Notes under the pieces: model-generated | Databases searched by the model: none | Seen by the model: the letters and a program-made list of their open reading frames with translations, nothing else | Told to the model about the DNA's origin: nothing | Translations under genes and position numbers: made by a program | Assembly: GCF_001908275.1 (NCBI RefSeq) | Contig: NZ_CP018620.1 | Location: 6,634,001-6,698,000 of the forward strand | Source of the DNA: Paenibacillus xylanexedens | GTDB lineage: Bacteria; Bacillota; Bacilli; Paenibacillales; Paenibacillaceae | Direction: 5' to 3' | DNA: 64,000 nt | In this document: in pieces, positions 1 to 11,422 of the stretch | Position numbering within the stretch: the stretch's first letter is position 1 | Layout: every line of letters begins with the position of its first letter

Positions 1-1446
<1,446 letters not shown>

Positions 1447-1617
1447 TCGTGCTCCGGTTTCGACTGCTCGCTTCCCTTGTTTTGCTTGCGCAAAGCCAAA
1501 AGTCGCTCCCATTCGATACCATCGTACGTGCAATCTACCGTTTTTATTGAAACTTGTTTAACACAAGTTCAGCTAAAAAGGAATGTTCTAATTCGCGTTT
1601 GTTTCGTTTCGATATCT

Positions 1618-1632
1618 AGTTTTCAAAGAACA
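1618..1632 (-). promoter_or_regulatory. boxA-like antitermination element in spacer
   Basis: The minus strand reads TGTTCTTTGAAAACT, the form found in Bacillus rrn spacers, where it is thought to recruit Nus factors. A near copy, TGATCTTTGAAAACT, lies in the 16S leader at 3503-3517. Assigned by resemblance only. Confidence 0.5.
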
Positions 1633-1673
1633 AGCTCCATGCAAAAGCAAGCTGTTTGAGAGTTTGAGCTCTC

Positions 1674-1694
1674 AAAACCGAACAACGAGTGAGT
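1674..1694. repeat. 3' arm of 16S processing stem
   Basis: This 21-base segment is complementary to 3488-3508 on the other side of 16S, with one G-U wobble (leader AAAACTGAAC versus spacer complement AAAACCGAAC). Paired in the precursor, the arms would form the long helix that RNase III cuts to release pre-16S. Confidence 0.75.
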
Positions 1695-1807
1695 GTTTTG
1701 TGCTCTTCATTTCATCCACACCGAAGTGACGGACCGAAATGAATTGCTGTCGCAGGTTCTAAGAACCTGCTTATTTGAATGTTTCCGTTGCAGGAGACGA
1801 TTCTCCA

Positions 1808-3362
<1,555 letters not shown>

Positions 3363-3487
3363 AAGTATTGAAAAGAGCGATAAGCTCATTTTGAATCTGA
3401 CGAGATTAAAAATCTCATTTGTGCTCCAGTCGATTCAAGCCAAGGCTTGTTTCAAACTTTCGCGTTCATTCTGCAAGCAGAATGTTT

Positions 3488-3508
3488 ACTCACTCGTTGT
3501 TCAGTTTT
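3488..3508. repeat. 5' arm of 16S processing stem
   Basis: Partner of 1674-1694: 21 bases, complementary with a single G-U wobble. The pair brackets 16S exactly, as expected for the RNase III substrate of pre-16S rRNA. Confidence 0.75.
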
Positions 3509-3586
3509 CAAAGATCAAACACGATTTGTTTCACTTCTTGTTTCACTTCTTTTTCGTCTCAACCAAGTTTCGGCGGCGACCTAAAT

Positions 3587-3616
3587 AATGTAACACATTT
3601 CGTTTGTTTTCGTCAA
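3587..3616 (-). promoter_or_regulatory. rrn operon promoter
   Basis: The minus strand reads TTGACG (3611-3616), 18 bases, then TACATT (3587-3592), with a very A-rich tract just upstream as in strong rRNA promoters. It lies about 225 bases before 16S. Other tandem rrn promoters may exist; this is the only clear one I see. Confidence 0.65.
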
Positions 3617-3773
3617 GAACTTTTTTTTGATTTCTTTTTTTGAAGCTTTAGTTCTTCACTTTTCCTCTAAATAATTTATCGTTTGTTGGTGATAATCTCG
3701 TTTGAGGAACGAAATATAATGTATCATATATCGTGAATGAGAGTCAACATCTTTTTATAAATTATTAAACAAA

Positions 3774-3799
3774 CAAAAAAGGAAGGTTTCCCCTCCCTT
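3774..3799 (-). terminator. terminator of ygxA
   Basis: Minus-strand hairpin AAGGGAGG-GGAAA-CCTTCCTT (one G-T pair) followed by six T. It sits 36 bases after the ygxA stop and insulates it from the rrn promoter downstream. Confidence 0.8.
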
Positions 3800-3834
3800 A
3801 TGTGATCAATATAATGTCAGGCCTCTGGAGAAGG

Positions 3835-4713
3835 TTATGCCTCAATCCAATACCGAATTTCCCGGCCCTCTCCTCCGATTGATGGCCACCCTGCCGATTC
3901 TTTTACAATAGAACGAAAGACCAGCTTACGTATAACCAAAGGCAGATCTTCTCGAACAAATCTTAACTGCGGATGATGAACAAGTTCACTCATGCTCCAC
4001 GGCTCCTTGCGACTTCTTAACACACGCAGCAGCAGTTCTGAGCATTCACTCATTTTGGACATTACGGAAAACTCACAGGCAAGCAGGACAAGCTCTACTC
4101 GCTGCTCTAGCGTCTCCGAGCTTACGGTAAGCTCTTGATATAGTTTCCATAAAGCGCGATCCAGATTCTGCACATGTGTCCAGACGGCATGATCCGGGTA
4201 TATCCCCTGTTCAATCAATACAATTCTTGCCCAGTTCCCCAGAGCCTCTAATACATTGTAGTAGGCGTCTACAACATGACCTTCCTGAATATGACGTTTG
4301 GCCTCCACATACATTCTCAAGAAACTGGTGAATTCATGAAGTAGCTTCTGCTCACGCAATTCTGCCCCAAAGGTAGACAGTTCTTCTCGCAAATCACTTA
4401 AGGCGCTGTCCGCTTCCCAGATAATCTCACCTTCAATCAGACACTGGGTGAGATTATTATGATTCCCGGTTACTACACTACTCTTTAATTCATGACGGCT
4501 CGCATAGATCATCTGATAACGAAGATCACCATATCTGTAATGTCCCACCGCCGACTTCAATTGATCATCATTATGAACAACAAGTACTAATAATTCGAAA
4601 TCTTGAATTAGGGAGCCGTGGAATCGCTCTCCCGGGTGGGAATAAGCGATAGCCCCAACTGCCCCTGTCTCTTCCGACTGTTCGGACAAAAAAGCAAGGT
4701 TCTTTAATTCCAC
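3835..4713 (-). CDS. ygxA: YgxA family nucleotidyltransferase-like protein
   Basis: A 292-residue protein matching the YgxA family, which in B. subtilis lies beside rrnD and perR. The family is annotated as nucleotidyltransferase-like, with no reaction shown that I know of. The N-terminal ~100 residues look like an alpha/beta fold; residues 110-220 are helical and rich in Leu, Glu and His. The open frame extends to 4734, but that ATG has no ribosome site. The GTG at 4713 is preceded by GGAGGG five bases upstream, so I start there. It is divergent from ygzB and convergent with nothing, ending at the 3774-3799 terminator. Family assignment rests on both sequence and position next to ygzB, perR and rrn. 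Confidence 0.8.
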   Translation of the reverse strand: MELKNLAFLSEQSEETGAVGAIAYSHPGERFHGSLIQDFELLVLVVHNDDQLKSAVGHYRYGDLRYQMIYASRHELKSSVVTGNHNNLTQCLIEGEIIWEADSALSDLREELSTFGAELREQKLLHEFTSFLRMYVEAKRHIQEGHVVDAYYNVLEALGNWARIVLIEQGIYPDHAVWTHVQNLDRALWKLYQELTVSSETLEQRVELVLLACEFSVMSKMSECSELLLRVLRSRKEPWSMSELVHHPQLRFVREDLPLVIRKLVFRSIVKESAGWPSIGGEGREIRYWIEA

Positions 4714-4835
4714 GATTCCCTCCATACATTTCATGGCAGATAAGCGCCAAGTCAGTTATAATGTAATTCTACATCCAGACTGAAGTTTCCTTCTTTTCCA
4801 GGTCCAATACTACTCATACGATAGGAGCATTTTTC

Positions 4836-5216
4836 ATGATTTTTAAATCAGCAAAAATTAATGCTTTTCGCACTTGGGGATTACTACTGACCATGCTAGG
4901 TATGGGCCTAATGATACTGGGAACAGCCGGGATTGTTTTCTGGGGACATGCAGGCAAGGTATTCGCAGCTGTAGGACTTGTCATCGGACTGATTGCCATG
5001 ATGGCCAGTCTAGCCATTTATTTCTGGGCGGGTATGCTCTCCACCAGCGCAGTACAAGTCGACTGTCCGGAATGCGGGAAGTTAACCAAAATGCTTGGCA
5101 AAACGGATCGTTGTATGTTCTGTCATACCATTCTCACTCTGGACCCTAATAAGGCCAACATGACCAGTCAACAACTGAAAGCGCCTTCTACACAAGCTCC
5201 CCCCACCGATGGATAG
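4836..5216 (+). CDS. ygzB: UPF0295 family membrane protein YgzB
   Basis: A 126-residue protein with two hydrophobic segments (about residues 15-37 and 41-63), then a soluble tail with CPECGKLTKMLG (two Cys) and CMFCHT (two Cys). This four-cysteine, zinc-ribbon-like pattern together with two membrane spans is typical of UPF0295/YgzB. The function is unknown. AGGAG lies eight bases before the ATG. In B. subtilis ygzB lies between perR and ygxA; here a GH18 gene is additionally placed between perR and ygzB. The C-terminal 20 residues are Pro/Thr/Gln-rich and probably disordered. Confidence 0.88.
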   Translation: MIFKSAKINAFRTWGLLLTMLGMGLMILGTAGIVFWGHAGKVFAAVGLVIGLIAMMASLAIYFWAGMLSTSAVQVDCPECGKLTKMLGKTDRCMFCHTILTLDPNKANMTSQQLKAPSTQAPPTDG

Positions 5217-5275
5217 CACGAATCAATCTCCAACCGCTAAATGTCTTTTACCTTAATTTCATTGAAGAACAAATA

Positions 5276-5305
5276 AAGGCCCGGTATGTTTACCGGACCT
5301 TTTTT
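5276..5305 (+). terminator. terminator of ygzB
   Basis: Hairpin AAGGCCCGGTA-TGTT-TACCGGACCTT with one mismatch, followed by TTTTTT. It lies 60 bases after the ygzB stop. Confidence 0.85.
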
Positions 5306-5480
5306 GGACTTGGCTTATAAGTGAGCCCTTATTGCTGTTATCGATAGCTAAAATATGAAGTTAAGTTATAAGTTCTACGACCAATAAAACGCTAGACTGT
5401 ACGTATGATGGTATCCAATGAGAAAATTTGAACTTAGTGAAAATAAATTGGAGCAAGCAGACCCTCTGAGTTCGAGTAAA

Positions 5481-7211
5481 TTATTTCTGGTACCCGGCCT
5501 GCTTCAATACCTCCCATGCAGAAGCATTAGCAAAACTTCGATTCCATGCTGCTACTCCGCCCAGCTTCAGCGAAGCAATCAAATCCACACGCGCCTGAAG
5601 GGACACGGCATCTTCGATCCATATTTTCTTGGTAGCTCCGTCTTCCTTATATTCCACATAGTTCTGTCCACTTGCCTGATCCAGTTCAGGTTTGAGTTTC
5701 TTCTCTTGAATCAGCTCCACAATGGCATTCATGCCCACCGCTTTGGAAGACACTTTAACCTCACCCTGATCATTCGTCTCTTCCGTCCATATCCGGGTAT
5801 AGAGCGGAACCGCCATGATCAACTTGTTAGAAGGGACTTCATCCTCCTCAAGTATGCGTCTCATGGAAGCCTCGGTCCAAGGCAGAGATGCTACCGAACC
5901 TGCCTTGGGACTGGCCGCCCAATGTTCATCATAAGCCATCACAATAACATAGTCTGCAAAAGAACCTAATGCACGGCGATCCAGAAAGGCAGACCACATC
6001 TCACTGTTTGATTTTGGTGTTACATCAATTGATAACATCAATCCATGTATACGAGCCATCGCCTTGATCTCGCGCACAAACTGCGTAATATTCGGCCCGT
6101 CATCGGTATACACGTTCTCAAAATCGATGTTGATACCATCCAGTTGATACGTCTGTGCATACTCTAACATCTGCTCAATAATATGAGTGCGTGTCTCGTA
6201 AGAAGCTACAGCTTCTTTTGTAACGTCCGGATCAAAGCTGTTATCCATGAGTCCCCATACTTCCATACCCGAACGGTGAGCCCAGTTCACATAAGCTTGG
6301 TTTCCCTTGCTTTTCACAGTGCCCTGTCCATCCGTAATATGAAACCATGTGGGGCTGACCACATTCACACCTGGCATTTTACCGATAGAGCCCACATCAG
6401 GCTGACGATTGTACACGGCTTCCCAAACCAGATTTACCGGTTTATTCTGCCACTTCTTCTCTGCTGCAGTCAGCGTATACTTGGGCAAGTCCACCTTCTT
6501 TTTCTCGGTGAGGAAAATATAATCATTATCTACATATCCGGCATATCCATTATCGAGTTGAACAAAACTCTGTTTATCACCCGTCTGCCATACACGTACC
6601 CGTGCATCCTTTTCCATGTTGGCAATGATTGGTGAGGATTCTCCACCACGTTTATATAACGGCACCGTTTTGTCGGCTTTGGATGATAACGTATCAATCT
6701 CTGCATACTGTATCATGTCTCCACCACGCATCAGTAGCACAGCACCTGTTACTGAATCTTCCTGTACGGTTATGCCATATACTTCTTTCAAAGGTTTGAG
6801 CGGAATATAGGCTTCTCCGTCCTTAACCTCAGGTTTAACTGTCATAGGATAATCTTTGTGATTAAGTTCTGCTTGTGTGCTTCCATCTTTCATATGAAGG
6901 ACTCGCTGAGGAGAGGCAATAATGATATCTCCCGATTCTGATTCATAACGTATGCCTGCATCAATCGCTTCTTGCAGCACATCTACAGGCAACTTGAGCT
7001 GATCTCCTGTACCCAGAGCGTCTCCATCCATCAGTTGCCCATCTACAAAAATAGGCTGGCTTCTTCCTACCCAGTCGGGGTCTTCATGGATCTGGTTCAA
7101 CCATACATTTGTTATAAGCCAGTAAGCCCCCCCAGCGATCAGACAAGCCCCGAGAAAACCGGGCCAAAATGAACGTCGCTTCTGACGTGTATATCTGCTT
7201 TTTCTACCCAA
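5481..7211 (-). CDS. membrane-anchored GH18 family glycosyl hydrolase
   Basis: A 576-residue protein. A basic N-terminus and one membrane span (about residues 16-37) make it a signal-anchored, extracytoplasmic protein. Next comes a copper-amine-oxidase-N-like/SH3-like region (about 45-235), then a GH18 barrel from about 255 to the end. The catalytic strand reads DGINIDFEN (residues 358-366), with the acid Glu at 365; Asn in place of the middle Asp is common in the spore-cortex/YaaH-YvbX type of GH18. The likely role is cleavage of N-acetylglucosamine-containing wall polymer. The frame is open to 7277, but the TTG at 7211 has GGAGGT six bases upstream whereas the upstream ATGs have none. It follows perR on the same strand, after a terminator. 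Confidence 0.82.
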   Translation of the reverse strand: MGRKSRYTRQKRRSFWPGFLGACLIAGGAYWLITNVWLNQIHEDPDWVGRSQPIFVDGQLMDGDALGTGDQLKLPVDVLQEAIDAGIRYESESGDIIIASPQRVLHMKDGSTQAELNHKDYPMTVKPEVKDGEAYIPLKPLKEVYGITVQEDSVTGAVLLMRGGDMIQYAEIDTLSSKADKTVPLYKRGGESSPIIANMEKDARVRVWQTGDKQSFVQLDNGYAGYVDNDYIFLTEKKKVDLPKYTLTAAEKKWQNKPVNLVWEAVYNRQPDVGSIGKMPGVNVVSPTWFHITDGQGTVKSKGNQAYVNWAHRSGMEVWGLMDNSFDPDVTKEAVASYETRTHIIEQMLEYAQTYQLDGINIDFENVYTDDGPNITQFVREIKAMARIHGLMLSIDVTPKSNSEMWSAFLDRRALGSFADYVIVMAYDEHWAASPKAGSVASLPWTEASMRRILEEDEVPSNKLIMAVPLYTRIWTEETNDQGEVKVSSKAVGMNAIVELIQEKKLKPELDQASGQNYVEYKEDGATKKIWIEDAVSLQARVDLIASLKLGGVAAWNRSFANASAWEVLKQAGYQK

Positions 7212-7291
7212 ACGTCTACCTCCGTTAATTATGCTGATCATAAGGATGTGCGCATAAGTTGTTATAAAGATGAGCATTTTGCATAAATGCT

Positions 7292-7331
7292 AAAAAAAAA
7301 CGTGAAGAATCCATACTGAATTCTGCACGTT
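7292..7331 (-). terminator. terminator of perR
   Basis: Minus-strand hairpin AACGTG-C-AGAAT...ATTCT-T-CACGTT followed by nine T. It lies 20 bases after the perR stop and separates perR from the GH18 gene. Confidence 0.85.
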
Positions 7332-7351
7332 AATATTGTAATTCAACTCTC

Positions 7352-7774
7352 TTAATCCCTGCAACTTTTGCAAACGCCATATACTTCCAATCGGTGACCG
7401 TGTACTTCGAATCCTGTACTAGACTCCGCCTGAAGCTCTACACTTTTGAGAGAAGGATAGCTGAAGTCTTCGATCTTGCCGCATTGATCACAGATAACAT
7501 GATAATGATCCGTCACATTGGCATCGAAGCGACTTGAATTATCTCCGTATGTCAATTCCCGGACCATGCCAGCTTCCAGAAACATCTTCAAATTATTATA
7601 TACCGTTGCCACGCTCATACTGGGAAATTGGGGTTCAAGGGCTCGGTAAATTTCATCGGCTGTCGGATGCCCCATGGATTCCATCAGATAGTTCAATATG
7701 GCATGACGCTGGGGTGTAATACGGACACCGGTCGTTTTCAGATGCTCCAACGCATGTTGGACACGTGTTGCCAT
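7352..7774 (-). CDS. perR: peroxide-responsive repressor PerR (Fur family)
   Basis: A 140-residue Fur-family metalloregulator. Numbering from the chosen start, the PerR regulatory ligands are all present: His36, Asp84, His90, His92 and Asp103. So are the structural zinc cysteines, Cys95/Cys98 and Cys135/Cys138. Asp84 (SSRFD) is the residue that separates PerR from Fur. The protein represses peroxide-defence genes and is inactivated by iron-catalysed histidine oxidation. The frame extends to 7798, but the ATG at 7774 lies behind AAGGCGG and aligns with the start of B. subtilis PerR. Its context (ygzB, ygxA, rrn) is conserved in Bacillales. A strong promoter and a possible autoregulatory box lie at 7896-7933. 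Confidence 0.95.
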   Translation of the reverse strand: MATRVQHALEHLKTTGVRITPQRHAILNYLMESMGHPTADEIYRALEPQFPSMSVATVYNNLKMFLEAGMVRELTYGDNSSRFDANVTDHYHVICDQCGKIEDFSYPSLKSVELQAESSTGFEVHGHRLEVYGVCKSCRD

Positions 7775-7895
7775 AAAACCCACCGCCTTACCTTTCATTT
7801 TCTGGTGAAGAGTAAGTTACTGTCTCCTCGCTCAGAATTGATTCCCGGCCATTAAGAACGACAATCCATCTTTCATGCCTTGTAATCTTGCCAGT

Positions 7896-7910
7896 GTACA
7901 TTTATTGTAC
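7896..7910. promoter_or_regulatory. candidate PerR box over the perR -10
   Basis: GTACATTTATTGTAC has the 7-1-7 layout of a PerR box and matches 9 of 14 defined positions of TTATAATNATTATAA. It overlaps the -10 of the perR promoter. A wider inverted repeat (CTTGTAATC at 7879-7887, GATTACAAG at 7914-7922) surrounds it. Autorepression is known for B. subtilis perR; that it happens here is inference. Confidence 0.4.
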
Positions 7911-7933
7911 GGCGATTACAAGTTTATTGTCAA
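7904..7933 (-). promoter_or_regulatory. perR promoter
   Basis: The minus strand reads TTGACA (7928-7933), 18 bases, then TACAAT (7904-7909): a strong SigA-type promoter between the DUF4097 gene and perR. Confidence 0.75.
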
Positions 7934-7941
7934 CGCGGCAG

Positions 7942-9351
7942 TCAAGGAACCTCTGTAGAATCCTCCTGGGAATTTGCTCCGTCTTCGGTTGTCTGTTCCA
8001 GATTCTCAGCCGTATCTTCAGAATCAGGTGTAACTGTTTCAGGCGTAGATACAGCCGGGTTACTCTGAATGGTGAGATCACTGTTGCCTTCAATTTTCAC
8101 CCTGTACTCGCCCTCACCGAGCTGGCCTTCTATGGTTTTATTCTGTACTTTGAACGGCAGATCCGTACTTAGATCTCCATAACTGCTGGAACCCGCAAGA
8201 CTGTAGTCTCCACGATCAGGAAGTAATACGTTAATGGCTCCCACCGCACTGTACACATCCCAGTCCCCTCCGACTTTGGTAGATACGATGTTAATACTGC
8301 CATTAAGTGATTGGGCTTTGATTCCCAGATTGGCTCCATCCAGCGTAATATTGCCGTTGCGTGTCTCTGCGATGAATTCACCAACGGAGTCCGCAATACT
8401 GATACTTCCCACTTGTGTAGCAAGATCTACATCGCCGGAAATACCGCGAGCCTTCATGTCTCCACGGTTACTGTCCAGATCGACATTACCTATGGCGTTG
8501 GCTACAATGACATCTCCGTTCAACGTTTTCCCGGAGATATCTCCAACAGCATTGGTAATCCGGATACGTCCGTTACCCGTTTCGGCCAGTATGGTACTAA
8601 TGGCTTCCGGACGATTTAATAATATGGCTCCATTGGAAGTTCGAATATCCAGATTAAAACGACGATCATCCGGGATCGTTATGGTAAGATTCATACGCGG
8701 CTGCGTTTTTTCATTGTCTCCATACGTCTTGCCTGTAGTTTTGATATAAATCACTTTTGTACCATCGGCCTCTACAAAAGAGGCTGCTGCAACGGCCTTT
8801 GCCTGTACTTCCGTCGTCTGATCTACCCAGATCACCGTCCGTACTTCAATCTCATCCGTATCTCCGCGTTGTACCGAGATATCTCCGTTGACACCTTCAA
8901 CCACCAGGTCTGACGTATCCATGCGAACAGGTACACGAATCGTGCCCTTATCCTCCATATATCCTGCCGCTTGACTGTAGTCCATGGATGCCGCTCCGAG
9001 ATTTAGACTCACTCTATTCCATAAGTGCATGTAATGATCCTGCTCGGTGACGATAAATACGGAAGCTGCCAAAATCAGTGAGGTTAGAATGCCTTTGGCA
9101 TCGGGTCTGAAACGTACTTTGATTTGCTCATCAGGATTGCTCGGGTTATCCGATTGCACCTTGTTTCTTCTGCGTGTCCACAGGAAGAGCACAATATATT
9201 CAACACCCAAAACAACGAGCAAAAATGGCCACCAGTCCACCATCTCATATACATAGTCCGTTCCCCACCGTTTATCCAAAATCAACAGCACACCGACCGC
9301 TATGATTAAGGCGGCAGCCGTATAGCGGCCAACCCGGACTTTACGGTTCAT
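7942..9351 (-). CDS. LiaF-like membrane protein with DUF4097 adhesin-type repeats
   Basis: A 469-residue protein. Hydrophobic segments at about 9-25, 38-57 and 88-105 resemble the LiaF-type transmembrane domain. From about residue 135 to 430 there is a long beta-rich region with repeating NGDI / GDVDL / GSI motifs, the DUF4097 right-handed beta-helix. The last 45 residues are acidic and Thr/Ser-rich. Such proteins often sense or modulate cell-envelope stress, but no partner kinase lies here. The ATG at 9351 has AAGGAGGG eight bases upstream; an in-frame ATG at 9378 overlaps the preceding stop and lacks a site. It follows the next gene by 26 bases and is co-transcribed with it. Confidence 0.7.
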   Translation of the reverse strand: MNRKVRVGRYTAAALIIAVGVLLILDKRWGTDYVYEMVDWWPFLLVVLGVEYIVLFLWTRRRNKVQSDNPSNPDEQIKVRFRPDAKGILTSLILAASVFIVTEQDHYMHLWNRVSLNLGAASMDYSQAAGYMEDKGTIRVPVRMDTSDLVVEGVNGDISVQRGDTDEIEVRTVIWVDQTTEVQAKAVAAASFVEADGTKVIYIKTTGKTYGDNEKTQPRMNLTITIPDDRRFNLDIRTSNGAILLNRPEAISTILAETGNGRIRITNAVGDISGKTLNGDVIVANAIGNVDLDSNRGDMKARGISGDVDLATQVGSISIADSVGEFIAETRNGNITLDGANLGIKAQSLNGSINIVSTKVGGDWDVYSAVGAINVLLPDRGDYSLAGSSSYGDLSTDLPFKVQNKTIEGQLGEGEYRVKIEGNSDLTIQSNPAVSTPETVTPDSEDTAENLEQTTEDGANSQEDSTEVP

Positions 9352-9377
9352 CACGTTCCCTCCTTGTATCGTTTCCA

Positions 9378-9971
9378 CTACATTTTTTTCTTGTTCAACA
9401 TCACCCAGAACTCACGACCAAACAGAAGCAAACCGCCTACGATCATGAGAACCGCAAATGAATATCCGCCGTACATGGCGAGAAGCTCTTGAAACCAACG
9501 TGGTTTGCGGAAAAACAGCACCATCAAAGATCCTCCCACAATCAGAAGTAATCCAAACGATATGCCTCTCTCCCAGACCATCATTGCATCTCGTGTAGAA
9601 CGTTCATTGGTTATCGGCTTGTCCGAAGTTGCCTGGGTTACTGCTCTACGTCTGCGCATCATGACCCAATCTGCAGATTGCAACACATCATATACATTGT
9701 AAAAGTAAATAACCGGAATACACAAAGCCAGCAAGATGAGCAATGGCACATTGATCTGTATACCAATAGATGAGAAGTACAACACTGCTGACAGATCAAG
9801 CAAAACAAGCAGCATAAAGGTCAAACCCCTCATGTACAATCTCAGATAAATATGACCCAGACCAGGAATAATGGCACTCAGTAATCCAGCAATAAACTTG
9901 TGAGTCCGATTCCTGACCGGTTTGGCCTGGACTGAACGGGTCTTTTTGTTCAATTGACGTCTCCGTTTCAT
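9378..9971 (-). CDS. polytopic membrane protein of unknown function
   Basis: A 197-residue protein with a very basic N-terminus (about 25 residues) and hydrophobic segments at roughly 27-45, 48-65, 72-92, 137-154 and 163-182. The AIIPGLGHIYLR stretch resembles TM2/DUF5683-type membrane proteins whose glycine-rich first loop is conserved. I do not recognise a specific family. AGGAG is seven bases before the ATG. It is the first gene of a two-gene unit with the DUF4097 protein, so a shared envelope role is likely. Confidence 0.65.
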   Translation of the reverse strand: MKRRRQLNKKTRSVQAKPVRNRTHKFIAGLLSAIIPGLGHIYLRLYMRGLTFMLLVLLDLSAVLYFSSIGIQINVPLLILLALCIPVIYFYNVYDVLQSADWVMMRRRRAVTQATSDKPITNERSTRDAMMVWERGISFGLLLIVGGSLMVLFFRKPRWFQELLAMYGGYSFAVLMIVGGLLLFGREFWVMLNKKKM

Positions 9972-10074
9972 AACATACTCCTCTCTTCTGATCTGACCTT
10001 CCGCTCTTCATGCATTTGGTTAGATAGTACCCTAAAGAGCAAGGAGAGTAACTGGAAGAAATATGGATATGACC

Positions 10075-10109
10075 AAAAACCCTCCGGCACTACTGGCCTA
10101 GGGAGGGTT
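10075..10109 (-). terminator. terminator of the mgtC-like gene
   Basis: Minus-strand AACCCTCC...GGAGGGTTTTT, with an 8-bp stem and T tract. It ends transcription 10 bases after the MgtC-like stop. Confidence 0.8.
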
Positions 10110-10118
10110 GTAATTCAT

Positions 10119-10829
10119 TTATTCGATCGACACCTTGGTAACGTGTTCCCATTGTCTTAACTTGGATACCAAGCCTACCGTTTGGAAATCATGCGGTACC
10201 TGAACATGCAGCACAATCTCAATTTTTCGTTCAACTGACACCATCTCTGCATAAGCCAGGTCTTGTTCATTCACGGTAATTTTACGAATTTTGATCTTCT
10301 CCTGCTCCATACATGAAGACAGTTGTTCGAGAAAACCGGGTTCAGACAAGGTATGAAGTGTAACAACATGCAGTTTGTTCCCTCGCAGATACCTTAGCTC
10401 TAATTTGTTAAATACCCAGAGATTAAGCAATACCAGAACGGTTGATACAATAGAGGCAAAGAAGAACCCCGCACCTGCTGCAAGCCCAATGGCTGCAACA
10501 ACCCAGATTGAAGCTGCTGTAGTCAATCCGGTAATGGATTTTCCCGTGAAGAGAATTGTCCCTGCTCCCAAGAATCCAACACCAGTAATTACAGCAGTAG
10601 CCAGACGCGCTGGATCAATCCTTACGTTTAATTCATTAGCAAAATCTTTAAAGCCATAAACAGATAACATCATAATCAGTGCAGAGCCAAGACATACCAG
10701 GATATGGGTACGCAAACCGGCAGCATGATTGGACCGTTCCCGCTCCAGGCCTACGAGCCCTCCAAGCAGCATAGCCAGCAATAATCGTAATAAAATGTGC
10801 CACTCATCAATGAACCAAGGATCGCCCAA
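10119..10829 (-). CDS. MgtC/SapB family membrane protein
   Basis: A 236-residue protein. The first 140 residues are the MgtC/SapB domain, with GLVGLERERSNHAAGLRTH, GVGFLGAGTI and LTTAASIW, the family's conserved motifs, over about four or five membrane spans. The remainder (150-236) is a soluble ACT-like domain. MgtC proteins are linked to Mg2+-limited growth and act on F-ATPase or membrane potential in some bacteria; a true Mg2+ uptake role is not established. The start is TTG, with GAGGAGG ten bases upstream. It is monocistronic, ending in its own terminator. Confidence 0.85.
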   Translation of the reverse strand: MGDPWFIDEWHILLRLLLAMLLGGLVGLERERSNHAAGLRTHILVCLGSALIMMLSVYGFKDFANELNVRIDPARLATAVITGVGFLGAGTILFTGKSITGLTTAASIWVVAAIGLAAGAGFFFASIVSTVLVLLNLWVFNKLELRYLRGNKLHVVTLHTLSEPGFLEQLSSCMEQEKIKIRKITVNEQDLAYAEMVSVERKIEIVLHVQVPHDFQTVGLVSKLRQWEHVTKVSIE

Positions 10830-10861
10830 AGTCGGTATTCCTCCTCAAGTTGTTAATATTA

Positions 10862-11326
10862 TTAAAGTTTATTCTTGTGAAAAGTCGTTAATTCCACTCC
10901 AGGTGCAATCTGTGTGACTTCCACAGGCGTAAAACCAAATTTGGTGTACAGATTCACTGCGGGTTGATTCAGCGTTCCTGTGGAGACGATATAACGCGGA
11001 AGATCCGCATGCTGTTCCAACACATACGTCATCAAAGATGCCGCAATTCCCTTGCGAAAGTGATCCGGGTGCACCATCATTCGTGTAATGGTCAGTGTGT
11101 TCTCCTCTTCCTCCGCTACAGCGACAGCCCCGATAAGATCTCCGTCATCATGGATACAACCATAAAAACTCTCTCCACAATCCCGAAGTGTCTCCATCGT
11201 ATCCATCAAAGGAGGAATCTCCTGAAATCCGATGATTTCAGCTTCCAATCGATAAGCTACATGTTGTAGTCTCCATAACTGTCCCAACGTCTCCAGATCA
11301 CTCAGTGACAATGGTTGAATGTTCAT
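10862..11326 (-). CDS. GNAT family N-acetyltransferase
   Basis: A 154-residue protein with the single-domain GNAT layout. Strand beta-4 (LTITRMMVHPDHF) is followed by the acetyl-CoA pyrophosphate loop RKGIAASLM (about residues 91-99) and the C-terminal NQPAVNLYTKFGF helix-strand. The substrate cannot be told. GGGGGA lies before the ATG. It stands alone between the gatB terminator and the MgtC-like gene. Confidence 0.85.
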   Translation of the reverse strand: MNIQPLSLSDLETLGQLWRLQHVAYRLEAEIIGFQEIPPLMDTMETLRDCGESFYGCIHDDGDLIGAVAVAEEEENTLTITRMMVHPDHFRKGIAASLMTYVLEQHADLPRYIVSTGTLNQPAVNLYTKFGFTPVEVTQIAPGVELTTFHKNKL

Positions 11327-11368
11327 ATCCGTTCCCCCGTCCGAAATACATTTGTATCTATCAATACC

Positions 11369-11400
11369 AAAAAGAGGCTGTCACAGGGACGAGCCTCTTT
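11369..11400 (-). terminator. terminator of gatCAB
   Basis: Minus-strand AAAGAGGCT...AGCCTCTTTTT, a 9-bp stem with T tract, 23 bases after the gatB stop. Confidence 0.85.
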
Positions 11401-11422
11401 CTGTCCGACCTCACCGGAAGGA

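Larger units (their letters stand above)
3363..3834. other. rrn leader and AT-rich promoter region
   Basis: This 472-base gap holds, on the minus strand, the 16S leader with a boxA-like element (3503-3517) and the processing-stem arm (3488-3508), one clear promoter (3587-3616), an A/T-rich upstream stretch that may act as an UP element, and the terminator of ygxA (3774-3799). I see no gene in it. Confidence 0.7.

Noticed and set aside
5418..5969. 183-codon plus-strand frame
   Set aside because: It is antisense to the GH18 gene and has no family resemblance or ribosome site.
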